From the NCBI GenBank assembly GCA_036788195.1, contig DAIQNX010000020.1, positions 1 to 51,852 of the forward strand: a stretch of 51,852 nucleotides of DNA, given 5' to 3'. Positions 1-7,509 of the stretch are shown here, in pieces. The translations under genes were made by a program, and so were the position numbers. Positions within the stretch are counted from its first letter, which is position 1, and every line of letters begins with the position of its first letter. The notes below the pieces were generated by a model. It was not told where the DNA came from. It was given only the letters and a program-made list of their open reading frames with translations, and did no database searches. The stretch is from CALFXN01 sp937957815. Lineage in GTDB: Bacteria > Synergistota > Synergistia > Synergistales > Aminobacteriaceae.

Positions 1-419
1 CGTTCGATGCGGCGCAACGTCCGGTCGTTATAGGCGTCTTCGATGCCGCTCATCGCGCTCGCGGCGCCCTCGACCGCCCGGAAGCGCACCGTGCCGTTCG
101 CCGCGCCGATGCATCCGCGGAACAGGTTGCACGTGCGATTCCTTCGGAGTTCCTCGAATACGGCGGGGTGCGGCTCCACGGCGAGCCCGGTCCAGCCGAG
201 CTCTTTTTCCATGTGGTACGTGTTGCTCAGCTCGACGCCGTCGTAGGCGCCGACGTCGACGAAGACGCCGCCGCGCATGTTTCCGAGCAGGTCGAGGACG
301 TAGGCGTCCTGTCCATACTGGCTGTAGAAGCCCTTCGGCGCGGGGATCCGCTTCATGAACAACTTCGAGACGATCAGTTCGGCGATGCTTCGCACCCGGA
401 ACCACCCCTCGGGGAACAT
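1..419 (-). CDS. FkbM family methyltransferase, N-terminal part (cut by window edge)
   Basis: The minus strand reads through the window start. From the ATG at 419 the translation contains FYSQYGQDAYVLDLLG, then GGVFVDVGAYDGVELSNTY, then LGWTGLAVEPHP, the typical order of the FkbM family: SQYGQD entry motif, SAM-binding VDVGA(Y/N)DG motif and VEP acidic loop. FkbM proteins are SAM-dependent methyltransferases, often acting on sugars of glycans or natural products; the substrate cannot be told here. About 140 codons are visible and the catalytic C-terminal half lies outside. The start is uncertain: the same frame is open upstream with a TTG at about 434 and a GTG at 488, and none has a good ribosome binding site. 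A TGG-TACAAT extended -10 element at 477-485 argues for a start downstream of it, hence 419. Confidence 0.8.
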   Translation of the reverse strand, partial: MFPEGWFRVRSIAELIVSKLFMKRIPAPKGFYSQYGQDAYVLDLLGNMRGGVFVDVGAYDGVELSNTYHMEKELGWTGLAVEPHPAVFEELRRNRTCNLFRGCIGAANGTVRFRAVEGAASAMSGIEDAYNDRTLRRIE

Positions 420-476
420 ATTTTCGAAATGGGTCAAAGTCGTGCAAAATCCGCTCGCTTCGGTTGAAGCGGCAGC

Positions 477-485
477 ATTGTACCA
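477..485 (-). promoter_or_regulatory. Candidate extended -10 promoter element for the FkbM gene
   Basis: On the minus strand 485-477 reads TGGTACAAT, an extended -10 (TGnTACAAT). I see no -35 match at 17 bases. It lies 58 bases upstream of the ATG at 419. Confidence 0.35.
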
Positions 486-548
486 CACGGCGATTGTCCC
501 GGCGGGCTCGGTCGCGAAGAAACGAAAAGACGACGGATTCCGGCGTGC

Positions 549-585
549 GGCGAGGGCCCCGGAACTGCGCCCAGGGGCCCTCGCC
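549..585 (-). terminator. Hairpin terminator after the aldehyde dehydrogenase gene
   Basis: A perfect 12-bp stem (GGCGAGGGCCCC at 549-560 against GGGGCCCTCGCC at 574-585) with a 13-base loop lies 31 bases past the stop of the aldehyde dehydrogenase gene. There is no U-tract right after the stem; a TTTTCG run follows about 20 bases further on. Confidence 0.55.
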
Positions 586-616
586 ATGCGTTCAAAACGG
601 ATAGGAATCCGCTGTT

Positions 617-2056
617 TCAGCGCAGAACGTTTTTCAGGACGACGGTCTTGACCTGCGTGACTTCGTCGAGCGTGCAGGCGATGCCCTCGTTGCCGATGCC
701 GCTCATCTTGTAGCCGCCGAAGGGCATTTCGCAGGAACGGAAGAAACTGCATCCGTTGACGACCACGCCGCCGCACTCCATAGCGCGGGCGACCTTCATC
801 GCCCGGTTGATGTTTCGCGAAAAGACGTTGCCCGAGAGCCCGAAGCTCGACGCGTTCGCGATGTCGACGGCCTCTTCGTCGGTATCGAAGCCGATGATCG
901 GAATGACCGGGCCGAAGATCTCCATATCCACGGCGACGTCCATCGTCCGCGTGACGTCCGCGAGAACGGTCGGCGCGTAGAACGCTCCGTTGCGCACGCC
1001 GCCCGCGACGATTTTTGCGCCCTGCGCGACCGTCTTCGCAACCTGCTCCTCGACGGTCTTCGCGGCCTTTTCGCTGATGAGGCACCCGACCGTCGTCTTC
1101 TCGTCGGCGGGATCGCCCTGAACGAGCTGCTTGAGTCGCGCGACGATCTTATCCGTGAATTCCTTCTTCACGGAGTTATGGATCAGGAAGCGCTTGCTCG
1201 CGCAGCAGACCTGGCCGGTGTTGTAGGTGCGCCCGAAGATCGTCTCCTCGACCGCGAGGTCAACGTCTCCGTCTTCGAGGACGATGAAGGCATCGTTGCC
1301 GCCGAGTTCGAGCGCGCAGGGCGTCAGGTTCGCGGCGGCGGCGCGCATCGTCTCGATGCCGACGGCCGTGCTGCCGGTCAGGCTGATGACGCCGATTCCC
1401 GGGTGCGCGCAGAGCCGGCTGCCAACCGTGGAGCCGGGGCCGGTGACGATTTCGATCGCGCCGTCCGGGACGCCCGCCTCGATCAGCAGTTCGCACAGCC
1501 GGATCAGCGTGAGCGGGTTCTCGGTCGAGGGCTTCACGATGGCCGCGTTGCCCGCGATGAGCGCCGGGGCGATCTTCTGCCCGAACAGGTCCACCGGGAA
1601 GTTGAACGGAATGACGCACGCCACGACGCCCACAGGCTCGCGGACCGTTATCTGGAGCGTCGCTTCGGTTCCGGGCTCCGTTCCGGCGGGTATGGCCTCG
1701 CCGTACAGGTGCTTCGCCTTTTCCACGAATCCCTCGAACAGCGCGGGAATGTTGCCGATCTCCGCCCGGGCCTCGCGGATGGGTTTGCCCGTCTCGCGCG
1801 AGAGCAAGGATGCAAGCTCTTCCTTCTTCGACAGCGCGATCTCGACGAAACGGCGCAGAATCCGTCCGCGCTCGTGGAGCGGAACCGCTCCCCAGACCTT
1901 CTGTCCCGCTATCGCCTTCGCGACCGCTTCGTCGACGTCTTCCGCCGCGGCGTTCGGGACCGTATCGACGACGGTTCCGTCCGCCGGGTTGATGACGTCG
2001 ATCGTCGCGCCGCCGCGCGCGTCGACTTTCTTTCCTCCGATGATCATCTTCGCCAT
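617..2056 (-). CDS. NAD(P)-dependent aldehyde dehydrogenase
   Basis: A 479-residue protein of the aldehyde dehydrogenase superfamily, which oxidises an aldehyde to the acid through a thiohemiacetal on a catalytic cysteine. Visible motifs are IPFNFP with the oxyanion Asn (about 152), KPSTENP in the cofactor-binding region, LTGSTAVG, LELGGND with the general-base Glu (about 250), and NTGQVCCASKR with the catalytic Cys (about 284). The length is normal for soluble class I/II-type enzymes such as succinate-semialdehyde or lactaldehyde dehydrogenases; the substrate is not evident. I chose the ATG at 2056, 8-10 bases after GGAGGTG; a TTG two codons upstream at 2062 is too close to that site. It lies 30 bases downstream of the FIST gene and is probably co-transcribed with it, ending at the hairpin at 549-585. 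Confidence 0.9.
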   Translation of the reverse strand: MAKMIIGGKKVDARGGATIDVINPADGTVVDTVPNAAAEDVDEAVAKAIAGQKVWGAVPLHERGRILRRFVEIALSKKEELASLLSRETGKPIREARAEIGNIPALFEGFVEKAKHLYGEAIPAGTEPGTEATLQITVREPVGVVACVIPFNFPVDLFGQKIAPALIAGNAAIVKPSTENPLTLIRLCELLIEAGVPDGAIEIVTGPGSTVGSRLCAHPGIGVISLTGSTAVGIETMRAAAANLTPCALELGGNDAFIVLEDGDVDLAVEETIFGRTYNTGQVCCASKRFLIHNSVKKEFTDKIVARLKQLVQGDPADEKTTVGCLISEKAAKTVEEQVAKTVAQGAKIVAGGVRNGAFYAPTVLADVTRTMDVAVDMEIFGPVIPIIGFDTDEEAVDIANASSFGLSGNVFSRNINRAMKVARAMECGGVVVNGCSFFRSCEMPFGGYKMSGIGNEGIACTLDEVTQVKTVVLKNVLR

Positions 2057-2086
2057 TTTCAAAACACCTCCGTGTTCGTATCGCCG

Positions 2087-3247
2087 CTACTTTCCGAGCA
2101 GCATGAACGAGAGCATCAGGCCGCCGCAGCCGTTGGCCGAGCCCTTCTCGAATCCGTATTCGCCGAACGTGAAGACGCCGATGTACGGAAGGCCGCCCGC
2201 GCTCTTCTTCAGTTGTTCGGAGACCTCGCCGATGCGGTCTCCGATGCCGCCCCGCCGTCCGCCGCAGTGAACGGCGATCAGCGCGCCCGGGTCGCCCGCA
2301 AGGCGCTCGCGGCAGACGCCGACCGCGTCTCCGACGGAGCCGACGAGTTCGTCGACGGTGGCCTCCATGAGTTCGACGGAACACCCCTCGACGAGGTTGT
2401 TGCCCACGTTGATGCTCATGTCCGGGTTCCCGCCCATCGGGTGCCGGATCCACACGTGTTTCGCGTCCACGAGGTCGCGCTGCCCCAGCGGATTCGTGAT
2501 CGTCCGGAAGAGCAGGTTCGCCCCCATCAGTGTGTCGGGAGAATTCCCGAGCCATCCGGCGACGACTTCGAGCGCCGGTTTTCCGTCGATTTCGCGCAGC
2601 ACGCGTTTGTTATCGACCTTCGTCACAATGCCGCGCTTTCCGGTCGGGCGGTAGGCCCCGGTGTAGCGGTTTCCGAACGGCTTGTTCCAGAAGAACGCGA
2701 CCGCGACGCCCGAGGGCATGGCTTTCTGTCCGTAGACATGCCACTTTCCGGTCAGGTCGTTGTCCGCCGCGCTGCCCCCGAAGAACGGGATCCGGCCGAC
2801 GACCTCCTGGATTCCCGCAAGGTACGATTCCTCCTCGCCCGGAGGCGCGACCATGTAGAACCAGTCGGGATCGTCCGTCCGCCCGGAATTCCGCAGCGCC
2901 GCTTCCGCAACGCTGTGTCCGGCCTTGCGGGGACATTCGCCGCGCTCTCCGGAGGCGACGCCGACGGTCATCGACGGATCCTCGATCGCCATGACCCCTG
3001 CGAACCCGTCGGCTCCTCCGACGAAGCCTTCGGGCGTGAGGACGCCGGTGAACGAACTGCACCCCAGAAACGGGACGCCGCCGAGACCTTCCCTGACGCC
3101 GGAGAGAAATTCCTCCGCGTCGTAAACCGCGCTGCCGTAAACTAACGCGACGCTTCCGTTCAGCCCCCGCGACGCCTTTTCCGCAGCTTCCCTGCCCGCT
3201 TGGCGAGCATCCGCCGCGATGCTTGACCCAACCTGCGCCTTCAGCAT
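2087..3247 (-). CDS. FIST domain sensory/signalling protein
   Basis: A 386-residue protein with the FIST_N plus FIST_C arrangement. The N-terminal half has GVPFLGCSSFTGVLTPEGF and later GRIPFFGGSAADNDL, the repeated 'GxPxxGxSS/GGSxxD' signature of FIST_N; the C-terminal half ends with LPYIGVFTFGEYGFEKG and NGCGGLMLSFMLLG, typical of FIST_C. FIST domains are described as ligand-sensing modules, proposed to bind small molecules such as amino acids; no output domain is attached here. No signal peptide is evident. The ATG at 3247 follows GAGGGGGACAGAAA, a good ribosome binding site; an open frame further upstream (to 3337) is rejected. It heads the pair with the aldehyde dehydrogenase and diverges from an HxlR regulator, so that regulator is a likely controller. 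Confidence 0.8.
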   Translation of the reverse strand: MLKAQVGSSIAADARQAGREAAEKASRGLNGSVALVYGSAVYDAEEFLSGVREGLGGVPFLGCSSFTGVLTPEGFVGGADGFAGVMAIEDPSMTVGVASGERGECPRKAGHSVAEAALRNSGRTDDPDWFYMVAPPGEEESYLAGIQEVVGRIPFFGGSAADNDLTGKWHVYGQKAMPSGVAVAFFWNKPFGNRYTGAYRPTGKRGIVTKVDNKRVLREIDGKPALEVVAGWLGNSPDTLMGANLLFRTITNPLGQRDLVDAKHVWIRHPMGGNPDMSINVGNNLVEGCSVELMEATVDELVGSVGDAVGVCRERLAGDPGALIAVHCGGRRGGIGDRIGEVSEQLKKSAGGLPYIGVFTFGEYGFEKGSANGCGGLMLSFMLLGK

Positions 3248-3343
3248 TTTCTGTCCCCCTCCTCGTAGTTCGTGACTCGTGAAGCTTCGATGCCCCATCT
3301 GAAACACACTGGAAGAGATCCGGTCGACGCCGTACAATAGGAT

Positions 3344-3457
3344 GAAAGGTACATGATCCGACGCTATTCGTCACAATACTGACGCGATTTTATTCCGTTT
3401 ATTTTTTCCCGTAAATTACGCACATTTTTGTTAGCAGGGAACAATTTTGTACCTTTC
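3344..3457. promoter_or_regulatory. Inverted pair of a 10-bp motif in the FIST/HxlR divergent promoter region
   Basis: GAAAGGTACA at 3344-3353 recurs as its exact reverse complement TGTACCTTTC at 3448-3457. One copy lies 97 bases upstream of the FIST start, the other 35 bases upstream of the HxlR start, so each promoter has one copy. This is the arrangement expected for an autoregulating HxlR protein; binding is inference. The 244 bases between the two genes (3248-3491) otherwise hold AT-rich promoter-like sequence without a clear consensus pair. Confidence 0.4.
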
Positions 3458-3491
3458 GATGGATCACGGGAAGAAACGAGGGGGGAATCGG

Positions 3492-3860
3492 ATGCCTTCG
3501 ACGTTGCGGGACGATCTGCGGAAAAAGCTCGCGAACGGGGAATTCCACTGCGAAAAGGAACTGACGATGTCCATCATCAGCGGGAAATACAAGGTCGTCA
3601 TCCTGTGGCATCTCGGGCACGACGGCCCCATGCGCTACGGGGAGATCCACCGGCTCTTCCGCGAGATCAGCAACCGGATCCTCACGAAACAGCTCCGAGA
3701 GCTGGAGCAGGACGACATCGTCGACCGGACGATCTATCCCGAGTCGCCGCCGCACGTCGAGTACCGGCTGACGGACCGGGGCCGGACGCTCGTCCCCGTC
3801 GTCGACGTGATTTACGGGTGGGGATGCGCGAACATCGACTTCTACAGGCGGAGCATGTGA
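3492..3860 (+). CDS. HxlR-family winged-helix transcriptional regulator
   Basis: A 122-residue protein covering a single HxlR winged helix: FHCEKELTMSIISGKYKVVILWHL (first helices), RYGEIHRLFREISNRILTKQLREL (recognition helix region) and PPHVEYRLTDRGRTL (wing), then a short dimerisation helix. HxlR proteins are dimeric regulators that often respond to aldehydes, quinones or other electrophiles through a cysteine; here one Cys sits just before the domain (FHCEKE) and one near the C-terminus (WGCANI). The ATG at 3492 follows GAGGGGGGAATCGG; an upstream ATG at 3447 has no ribosome binding site and falls in the candidate operator. It diverges from the FIST/aldehyde dehydrogenase pair, which fits aldehyde-responsive control, an inference. 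Confidence 0.85.
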   Translation: MPSTLRDDLRKKLANGEFHCEKELTMSIISGKYKVVILWHLGHDGPMRYGEIHRLFREISNRILTKQLRELEQDDIVDRTIYPESPPHVEYRLTDRGRTLVPVVDVIYGWGCANIDFYRRSM

Positions 3861-3866
3861 ACGGCG

Positions 3867-4241
3867 TCAGGCGTTCCCGCGCCGTTCGATTCGCCTCCGG
3901 ATCAGCCGGACGATGCCCGCGACGTCCGTGACGACGCTCCAGGCGAGCACGAGGTAGGGAATTCCGAGGATCGCCGAGGTCCAGATCATCAGCGCCGGGC
4001 CTTTGAAGAAGAGCAGCGCGGGCGTCAGGACCAGGAATATCAGAATGATTCCATAACGCGCCCGGATCGGGGGGCGGCCCTCTTCCTTCCGGGCGATGTC
4101 CGCGATCCGGAGGAAGCAGAAGATGAACAGAATGTCCGCGGCGCTGCACATCATGTTCGTGACGACCTCGAACGTTCCGAGAAGTCCGCGGATGCCCTCC
4201 CATCGGGCGATCCACAGGTAGAACGCGTCAAGCCGGGACAT
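3867..4241 (-). CDS. Small membrane protein of unknown function
   Basis: A 124-residue protein with about three hydrophobic segments: a weak one around residues 24-46 (VVTNMMCSAADILFIFCFLRI), GIILIFLVLTPALLFFKG and MIWTSAILGIPYLVLAWSVVTDVAGIVRLI, followed by a basic tail (RRRIERRGN). I recognise no family. It overlaps the preceding membrane protein gene by 14 bases and is the last gene of a minus-strand run 6871-3867. Its end nearly meets the HxlR gene, with an 8-bp inverted repeat (GAACGGCG at 3860-3867, CGCCGTTC at 3881-3888) across the junction that could be a weak terminator. Confidence 0.65.
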   Translation of the reverse strand: MSRLDAFYLWIARWEGIRGLLGTFEVVTNMMCSAADILFIFCFLRIADIARKEEGRPPIRARYGIILIFLVLTPALLFFKGPALMIWTSAILGIPYLVLAWSVVTDVAGIVRLIRRRIERRGNA

Positions 4242-4860
4242 GCCGCCCCTCCTCCCGCCGCAGGTTGCGCCACAGCAGCAGCGCGATCACGCCCATGCTC
4301 CCCTCAAGCGCGAGATAGAGTCCGTTGACGATCCGGAAGTAGAACAGGCAGAGGAACTCCCACTCCAGCGCGTTCAGTCCGTACCGCCGCGTAACGGAGA
4401 GCGCGCCGCCGAACCAGAGCGCGTAGAGGATCAGGCAGCCGGTCGTCCACCAGAATGCGAAACGCGCGCCGGCGGCTCCGGGATCCGCGTCCCGCACCGC
4501 ATGGAGCCGGTAGATCCGCCACTCGAACGACACGAGGCCGCCGTCGAGGATCAGCATGACCGTGCACAGGAATTGCCAGACCAGCGAAGGCGAGTTGTTC
4601 GAGTGCGGATGGACGGGAGGCAGGATCCAGAGGTCCGCGGCCGCGAGCGCGATGAGGGCGGCAAGCAGCGCGATCTGCTGCACGACGAAGCGGCGCAGGT
4701 CGCGCGGGCGCTCTTCGGGCGCCCCGGCAGGCCGGACGTTTTCAAGCAAAGTTCCGCGCAGATCGTAGCAGGCCCATTTGGCGCAGCACAGGCACGTCTG
4801 CTGGACGAACACCCAGAAGAGCGCCATCGCGAAGCTGAACAGCCGATAGGTCACGAACAT
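4228..4860 (-). CDS. Multi-pass membrane protein of unknown function
   Basis: A 210-residue protein with about five hydrophobic segments: an N-terminal one (FSFAMALFWVFVQQTCLCC), VVQQIALLAALIALAAADLWIL, LVWQFLCTVMLILDGGLVSF, FAFWWTTGCLILYALWFGGAL and FRIVNGLYLALEGSMGVIAL. A CxxxxxxCLCCAKWAC-like cysteine cluster follows the first segment (TCLCCAKWAC). AAGGGGGCGG precedes the ATG at 4860, and the start overlaps the end of the DUF1848 gene by 10 bases, so the two are translationally coupled. No family recognised; in context it may form a unit with the other two membrane proteins of this run. Confidence 0.7.
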   Translation of the reverse strand: MFVTYRLFSFAMALFWVFVQQTCLCCAKWACYDLRGTLLENVRPAGAPEERPRDLRRFVVQQIALLAALIALAAADLWILPPVHPHSNNSPSLVWQFLCTVMLILDGGLVSFEWRIYRLHAVRDADPGAAGARFAFWWTTGCLILYALWFGGALSVTRRYGLNALEWEFLCLFYFRIVNGLYLALEGSMGVIALLLWRNLRREEGRHVPA

Positions 4861-5837
4861 CCGCCCCCTTCATCACGCCCGGCGACCGGTTCGCTTCCGT
4901 CGCTCCGGGGAATCAGCGACGCGCACGACGGGGCGCTGCGTTTCCACCGCTCACGGGCGCTCCGCAAAGACCGCGTCGCGTAGCAGTACGCGCAGCCGAA
5001 GAGACACGTGTCGTATTCGCCGATGTCCCGGCTCGGAGCGCAGCGGCAGGCTGGGCGCTGCCCCGGATCCTTCGCCGCGAACGGCGGAAGCGACGCGCCG
5101 CCGGTGAGCCTTCCGATCAAACCGGCGTCGACACACGCGCCCGGGAAAATACCGCTGTCCGCGCATATCAGCGGTTCGGCGCACGAACGAAGCTCCATTC
5201 CGGCTTCCCCGGCCGATTCGCGGAGCGAGCGCAGCATCGGTCGGATGTCCACGCCCTCCGGAACTTCGCCCGGAAAGAGCGGCGGGGAGTCGTCCCCGCA
5301 TCGCGCGACATGCGGCTCGCAGTCCGGGCCGAGCGCCCGAAGCCTCCGGGCCGCCGCGGCGTAGGGATCGTACAGGCTCAGGACGCATCGCCGCGTCGCG
5401 CCCGAAAGCGCCGACGACAGGCGCCGGAATGTTGCGATGTGCCATTCCGGCGGGGTCCGGCCCGTCAGCAGGATCGGGTCGTAGCGCCAGACGACGCGAT
5501 CCGGACCGATCCGGTCGGCCAGTTCCCGGAAGGTCCGTACGGCGTTTTCGGGCGGGGGAACGTGCGGCTCGAAGACACCGGGCAATCCCGTGAGGGTGAC
5601 CTGAACGTAAAACCTGTGCCCCATCCGTTCGATTTCCGGAATATGCGGCGTCAGCGGCGCGAAGTTCCTCGTCCAGAAGACGATGCAGCGCACGCCTTCC
5701 GGCGAGAGGTCCACCCGCGACAGCACACGCGGATTCCTCGGGTTGCGCGCATCGCATCGCCCCGCACGAAGACGGGCCATCATCCAGTCGGCGTAGAATG
5801 CCGGGATGTCCGTCCGGCGCGACGCGCTGACGATCAT
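4851..5837 (-). CDS. DUF1848 family protein with C-terminal cysteine cluster
   Basis: A 328-residue protein that matches the DUF1848 family by its opening MIVSASRRTDIPAFYADW, the CIVFWTRNFAPL segment, VQVTLTGLP, and the C-terminal CRCAPSRDIGEYDTCLFGCAYCYA. The latter places cysteines at about 264, 266, 278, 282 and 285, resembling a radical-SAM-like or iron-sulfur binding pattern (CxxGCxYCYA), although at the wrong end for a classical radical SAM enzyme. The biochemical function of DUF1848 is not known to me. The frame is open further upstream, but that part reads inside the preceding membrane-protein gene; the ATG at 5837, 17 bases after that gene's stop, gives the family N-terminus. No strong ribosome binding site, so coupling to the upstream gene is likely. 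Confidence 0.8.
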   Translation of the reverse strand: MIVSASRRTDIPAFYADWMMARLRAGRCDARNPRNPRVLSRVDLSPEGVRCIVFWTRNFAPLTPHIPEIERMGHRFYVQVTLTGLPGVFEPHVPPPENAVRTFRELADRIGPDRVVWRYDPILLTGRTPPEWHIATFRRLSSALSGATRRCVLSLYDPYAAAARRLRALGPDCEPHVARCGDDSPPLFPGEVPEGVDIRPMLRSLRESAGEAGMELRSCAEPLICADSGIFPGACVDAGLIGRLTGGASLPPFAAKDPGQRPACRCAPSRDIGEYDTCLFGCAYCYATRSLRSARERWKRSAPSCASLIPRSDGSEPVAGRDEGGGCS

Positions 5838-5854
5838 GTCTGGGCCGGGGGCGT

Positions 5855-6871
5855 TCACTTCGGAACTCGTTCGGCCCGCATCTCGACGATTCTGCGCCCG
5901 TTTCCGTACATGAAGAGGACGATGCGCAGGCTGTTGTTCCCCTCGTCGGGCCGCATCCGCACCCACAGCGGCATCGTCCGCCCGGAAAGCCAGATTTTCC
6001 CCCGGTAATGCCCTCCCCACCAGGTGAAGTCGATCGCAAAGCGGCCGGGCAGGACCGATATTCCGCGAAGCGAATCGAACCCGCCGAGTCTGAGGTCGAA
6101 CATCCGATCCTCGTCCGTCCCCCGGATGACTCCCGCGGGGTCTTTCAGGATCCACCGCCCGACGAGCGGCCGGATGATTTTCAGCGTGTCGGGTGAAAGC
6201 GACACGTGGCTTCCGGCGTCTTCGTAGGCGTTGAGGACCACGAACCCGGCTCCGAGCAGAAGCAGCACGCCGACGAGCCCGCCCAGCGCAACGCGCGTCT
6301 TCTCCCGCGGCGCCCCGTCCGAATCGTCGCCCCCGTCGTCCTCCGGAGCTACGGAACCGTCCGTCGCCGGGACGTTCCCGCGGGGGATCCCCGCGATCGC
6401 GCCGACGAGAAACAGGAAGACGTACAATCCTGAGTCGAGGAACGTGAAGCCGCGCCACCAGCCTCCCGTCAGCATCCCGGAATAGTTGCGGAAGTTGCCG
6501 ACGCCGTAGAAGGGCTCCCTGATGAACCCCGAGGACACTTCGCCGAGCCATTCGAGCGGTCCCTCGAACGGGGCCGCCTGCATGAATCCCATCGTCAACA
6601 GCGTCGCGGACGTGAAGACGCACGCCGCAGCGATGCCGAAGAAGAACCGCTGACCGACGGACAGATATTCCGGGGAATCGTTCCTCCCGAGCCATCCCGC
6701 CGCGTAGCCGGTCGCGAGACCGATCGCCATCCCCTGAATCCCCGGCAGGAAGGGCATTCCTCCCCTGAGAATCCCGACCACGACGCCGAACGCCGCGCTC
6801 AGTCCGAGAACCGGGATAAATCGCCACAACAGCCATTCGGGAGCCCGCATCGCGTGATCTTCCGATCTCAT
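5855..6871 (-). CDS. Membrane protein of unknown function with C-terminal soluble domain
   Basis: A 338-residue protein. The N-terminal half carries hydrophobic segments (LLWRFIPVLGLSAAFGVVVG, GMAIGLATGYAAGWLG, FFFGIAAACVFTSATLLTMGF and GLYVFLFLVGAIAGIP), then an acidic Asp/Glu-rich linker, one more segment (VALGGLVGVLLLLGAGFVVLN) and a roughly 110-residue soluble domain containing VGRWILKDPAGVIRGTDEDRMFDL and IDFTWWGGHYRGKIWL. I do not recognise the family. The ATG at 6871 follows GGAGGTGAAGCCG, a good ribosome binding site, so I reject the upstream ATG at 6919. It is the first gene of the run that continues with DUF1848 and two further membrane proteins. Confidence 0.7.
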   Translation of the reverse strand: MRSEDHAMRAPEWLLWRFIPVLGLSAAFGVVVGILRGGMPFLPGIQGMAIGLATGYAAGWLGRNDSPEYLSVGQRFFFGIAAACVFTSATLLTMGFMQAAPFEGPLEWLGEVSSGFIREPFYGVGNFRNYSGMLTGGWWRGFTFLDSGLYVFLFLVGAIAGIPRGNVPATDGSVAPEDDGGDDSDGAPREKTRVALGGLVGVLLLLGAGFVVLNAYEDAGSHVSLSPDTLKIIRPLVGRWILKDPAGVIRGTDEDRMFDLRLGGFDSLRGISVLPGRFAIDFTWWGGHYRGKIWLSGRTMPLWVRMRPDEGNNSLRIVLFMYGNGRRIVEMRAERVPK

Positions 6872-6950
6872 CGGCTTCACCTCCGGACATGTCTCACAGT
6901 GTCCCGATGCAAGTATCATACCTCTGCGCGAACGCGCGGGAACAGTCCCG

Positions 6951-6990
6951 AAAAAAAGAGCCCCTTCGCGCGCTGATGCGGAAGGGGCTC
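6951..6990 (-). terminator. Rho-independent terminator of the RidA-like gene
   Basis: On the minus strand GAGCCCCTT (6990-6982) pairs with AAGGGGCTC (6966-6958) around a 15-base loop, followed by seven T residues (6957-6951). It lies 15 bases past the stop at 7006. Confidence 0.92.
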
Positions 6991-7005
6991 TCGGCTCGCA
7001 AACGT

Positions 7006-7380
7006 CTAGTCGAGTTCGGCGACGACGTCGATCTCGACGAGGATGCCGCCGAGCAGTGCGCTTCCGACGGTCGTCCGCACCGGGAAGGGCGCCGTGAAGA
7101 ATTCCTTGTACACGGCGTTGAACGCCTGGAAGTCGTCAAGATTCGCGAGGTGAACCGTGCTCTTCACGACGTGGTCCATCGTCGCGCCGCCCGCCGCGAG
7201 GATGTTTTTGATGTTCGCCATCACCTGGCGCGTCTGCGCCTCGATCCCTTCGGGCGTCGTCTTCGTCGCGGGATTGCGGGGCCCTTGTCCCGAAACGTAC
7301 ACCCTGTTGCCGATCACGAGCCCCTGCGAGTACGGCCCGATCGGGTCCGGGGATTTGTCGGTCCTGATTTCCTTCTTCAT
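7006..7380 (-). CDS. RidA/YjgF/YER057c family protein lacking the usual catalytic arginine
   Basis: A 124-residue protein with the RidA fold signatures: KSPDPIGPYSQGLVIGNRVYVSGQGP, EAQTRQVMANIKNILAAGG and FPVRTTV...LVEIDVVAEL. RidA proteins are trimeric; archetypal members hydrolyse reactive enamines or imines using an arginine in the C-terminal VARLP stretch. Here that stretch reads GSALLG, so the arginine appears replaced by Leu; such members belong to other Rid subgroups and are often not enamine deaminases. The ATG at 7380 follows AGAGGAGGAGTGATCGAC. It is monocistronic with a clear terminator, and diverges from the KDPG-type aldolase. Confidence 0.9.
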   Translation of the reverse strand: MKKEIRTDKSPDPIGPYSQGLVIGNRVYVSGQGPRNPATKTTPEGIEAQTRQVMANIKNILAAGGATMDHVVKSTVHLANLDDFQAFNAVYKEFFTAPFPVRTTVGSALLGGILVEIDVVAELD

Positions 7381-7439
7381 GTCGATCACTCCTCCTCTGT
7401 CGCAGCGTATGACGTATTTTTTTCTTTTCTTTCCCAGTT

Positions 7440-7445
7440 TATAAT
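7440..7445 (+). promoter_or_regulatory. Candidate -10 element for the aldolase gene
   Basis: TATAAT at 7440-7445 is a perfect -10 hexamer, 65 bases before the aldolase start. Seventeen bases upstream is only a T-run (TTTTTT, 7417-7422), a weak -35. Confidence 0.45.
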
Positions 7446-7509
7446 AATTGAAGGGGAGCAGAGCGTCAACGTCATCCGCTCCCTGTGCGCCGAAGGAGGC
7501 GGACTCGTG

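Noticed and set aside
3860..3888. Bidirectional terminator between HxlR and the convergent membrane protein
   Set aside because: The 8-bp stem lacks a T-run on either strand and overlaps the coding end, so I mention it only under the gene.
4851..6890. A 679-codon reading of the DUF1848 gene
   Set aside because: The first 350 codons lie in another frame over the preceding membrane protein gene; the family N-terminus MIVSASRRTD starts at 5837.
7409..7475. ATGACGT/ACGTCAT inverted pair in the RidA/aldolase divergent region
   Set aside because: Seven-base arms 53 bases apart can arise by chance; no regulator gene is adjacent.
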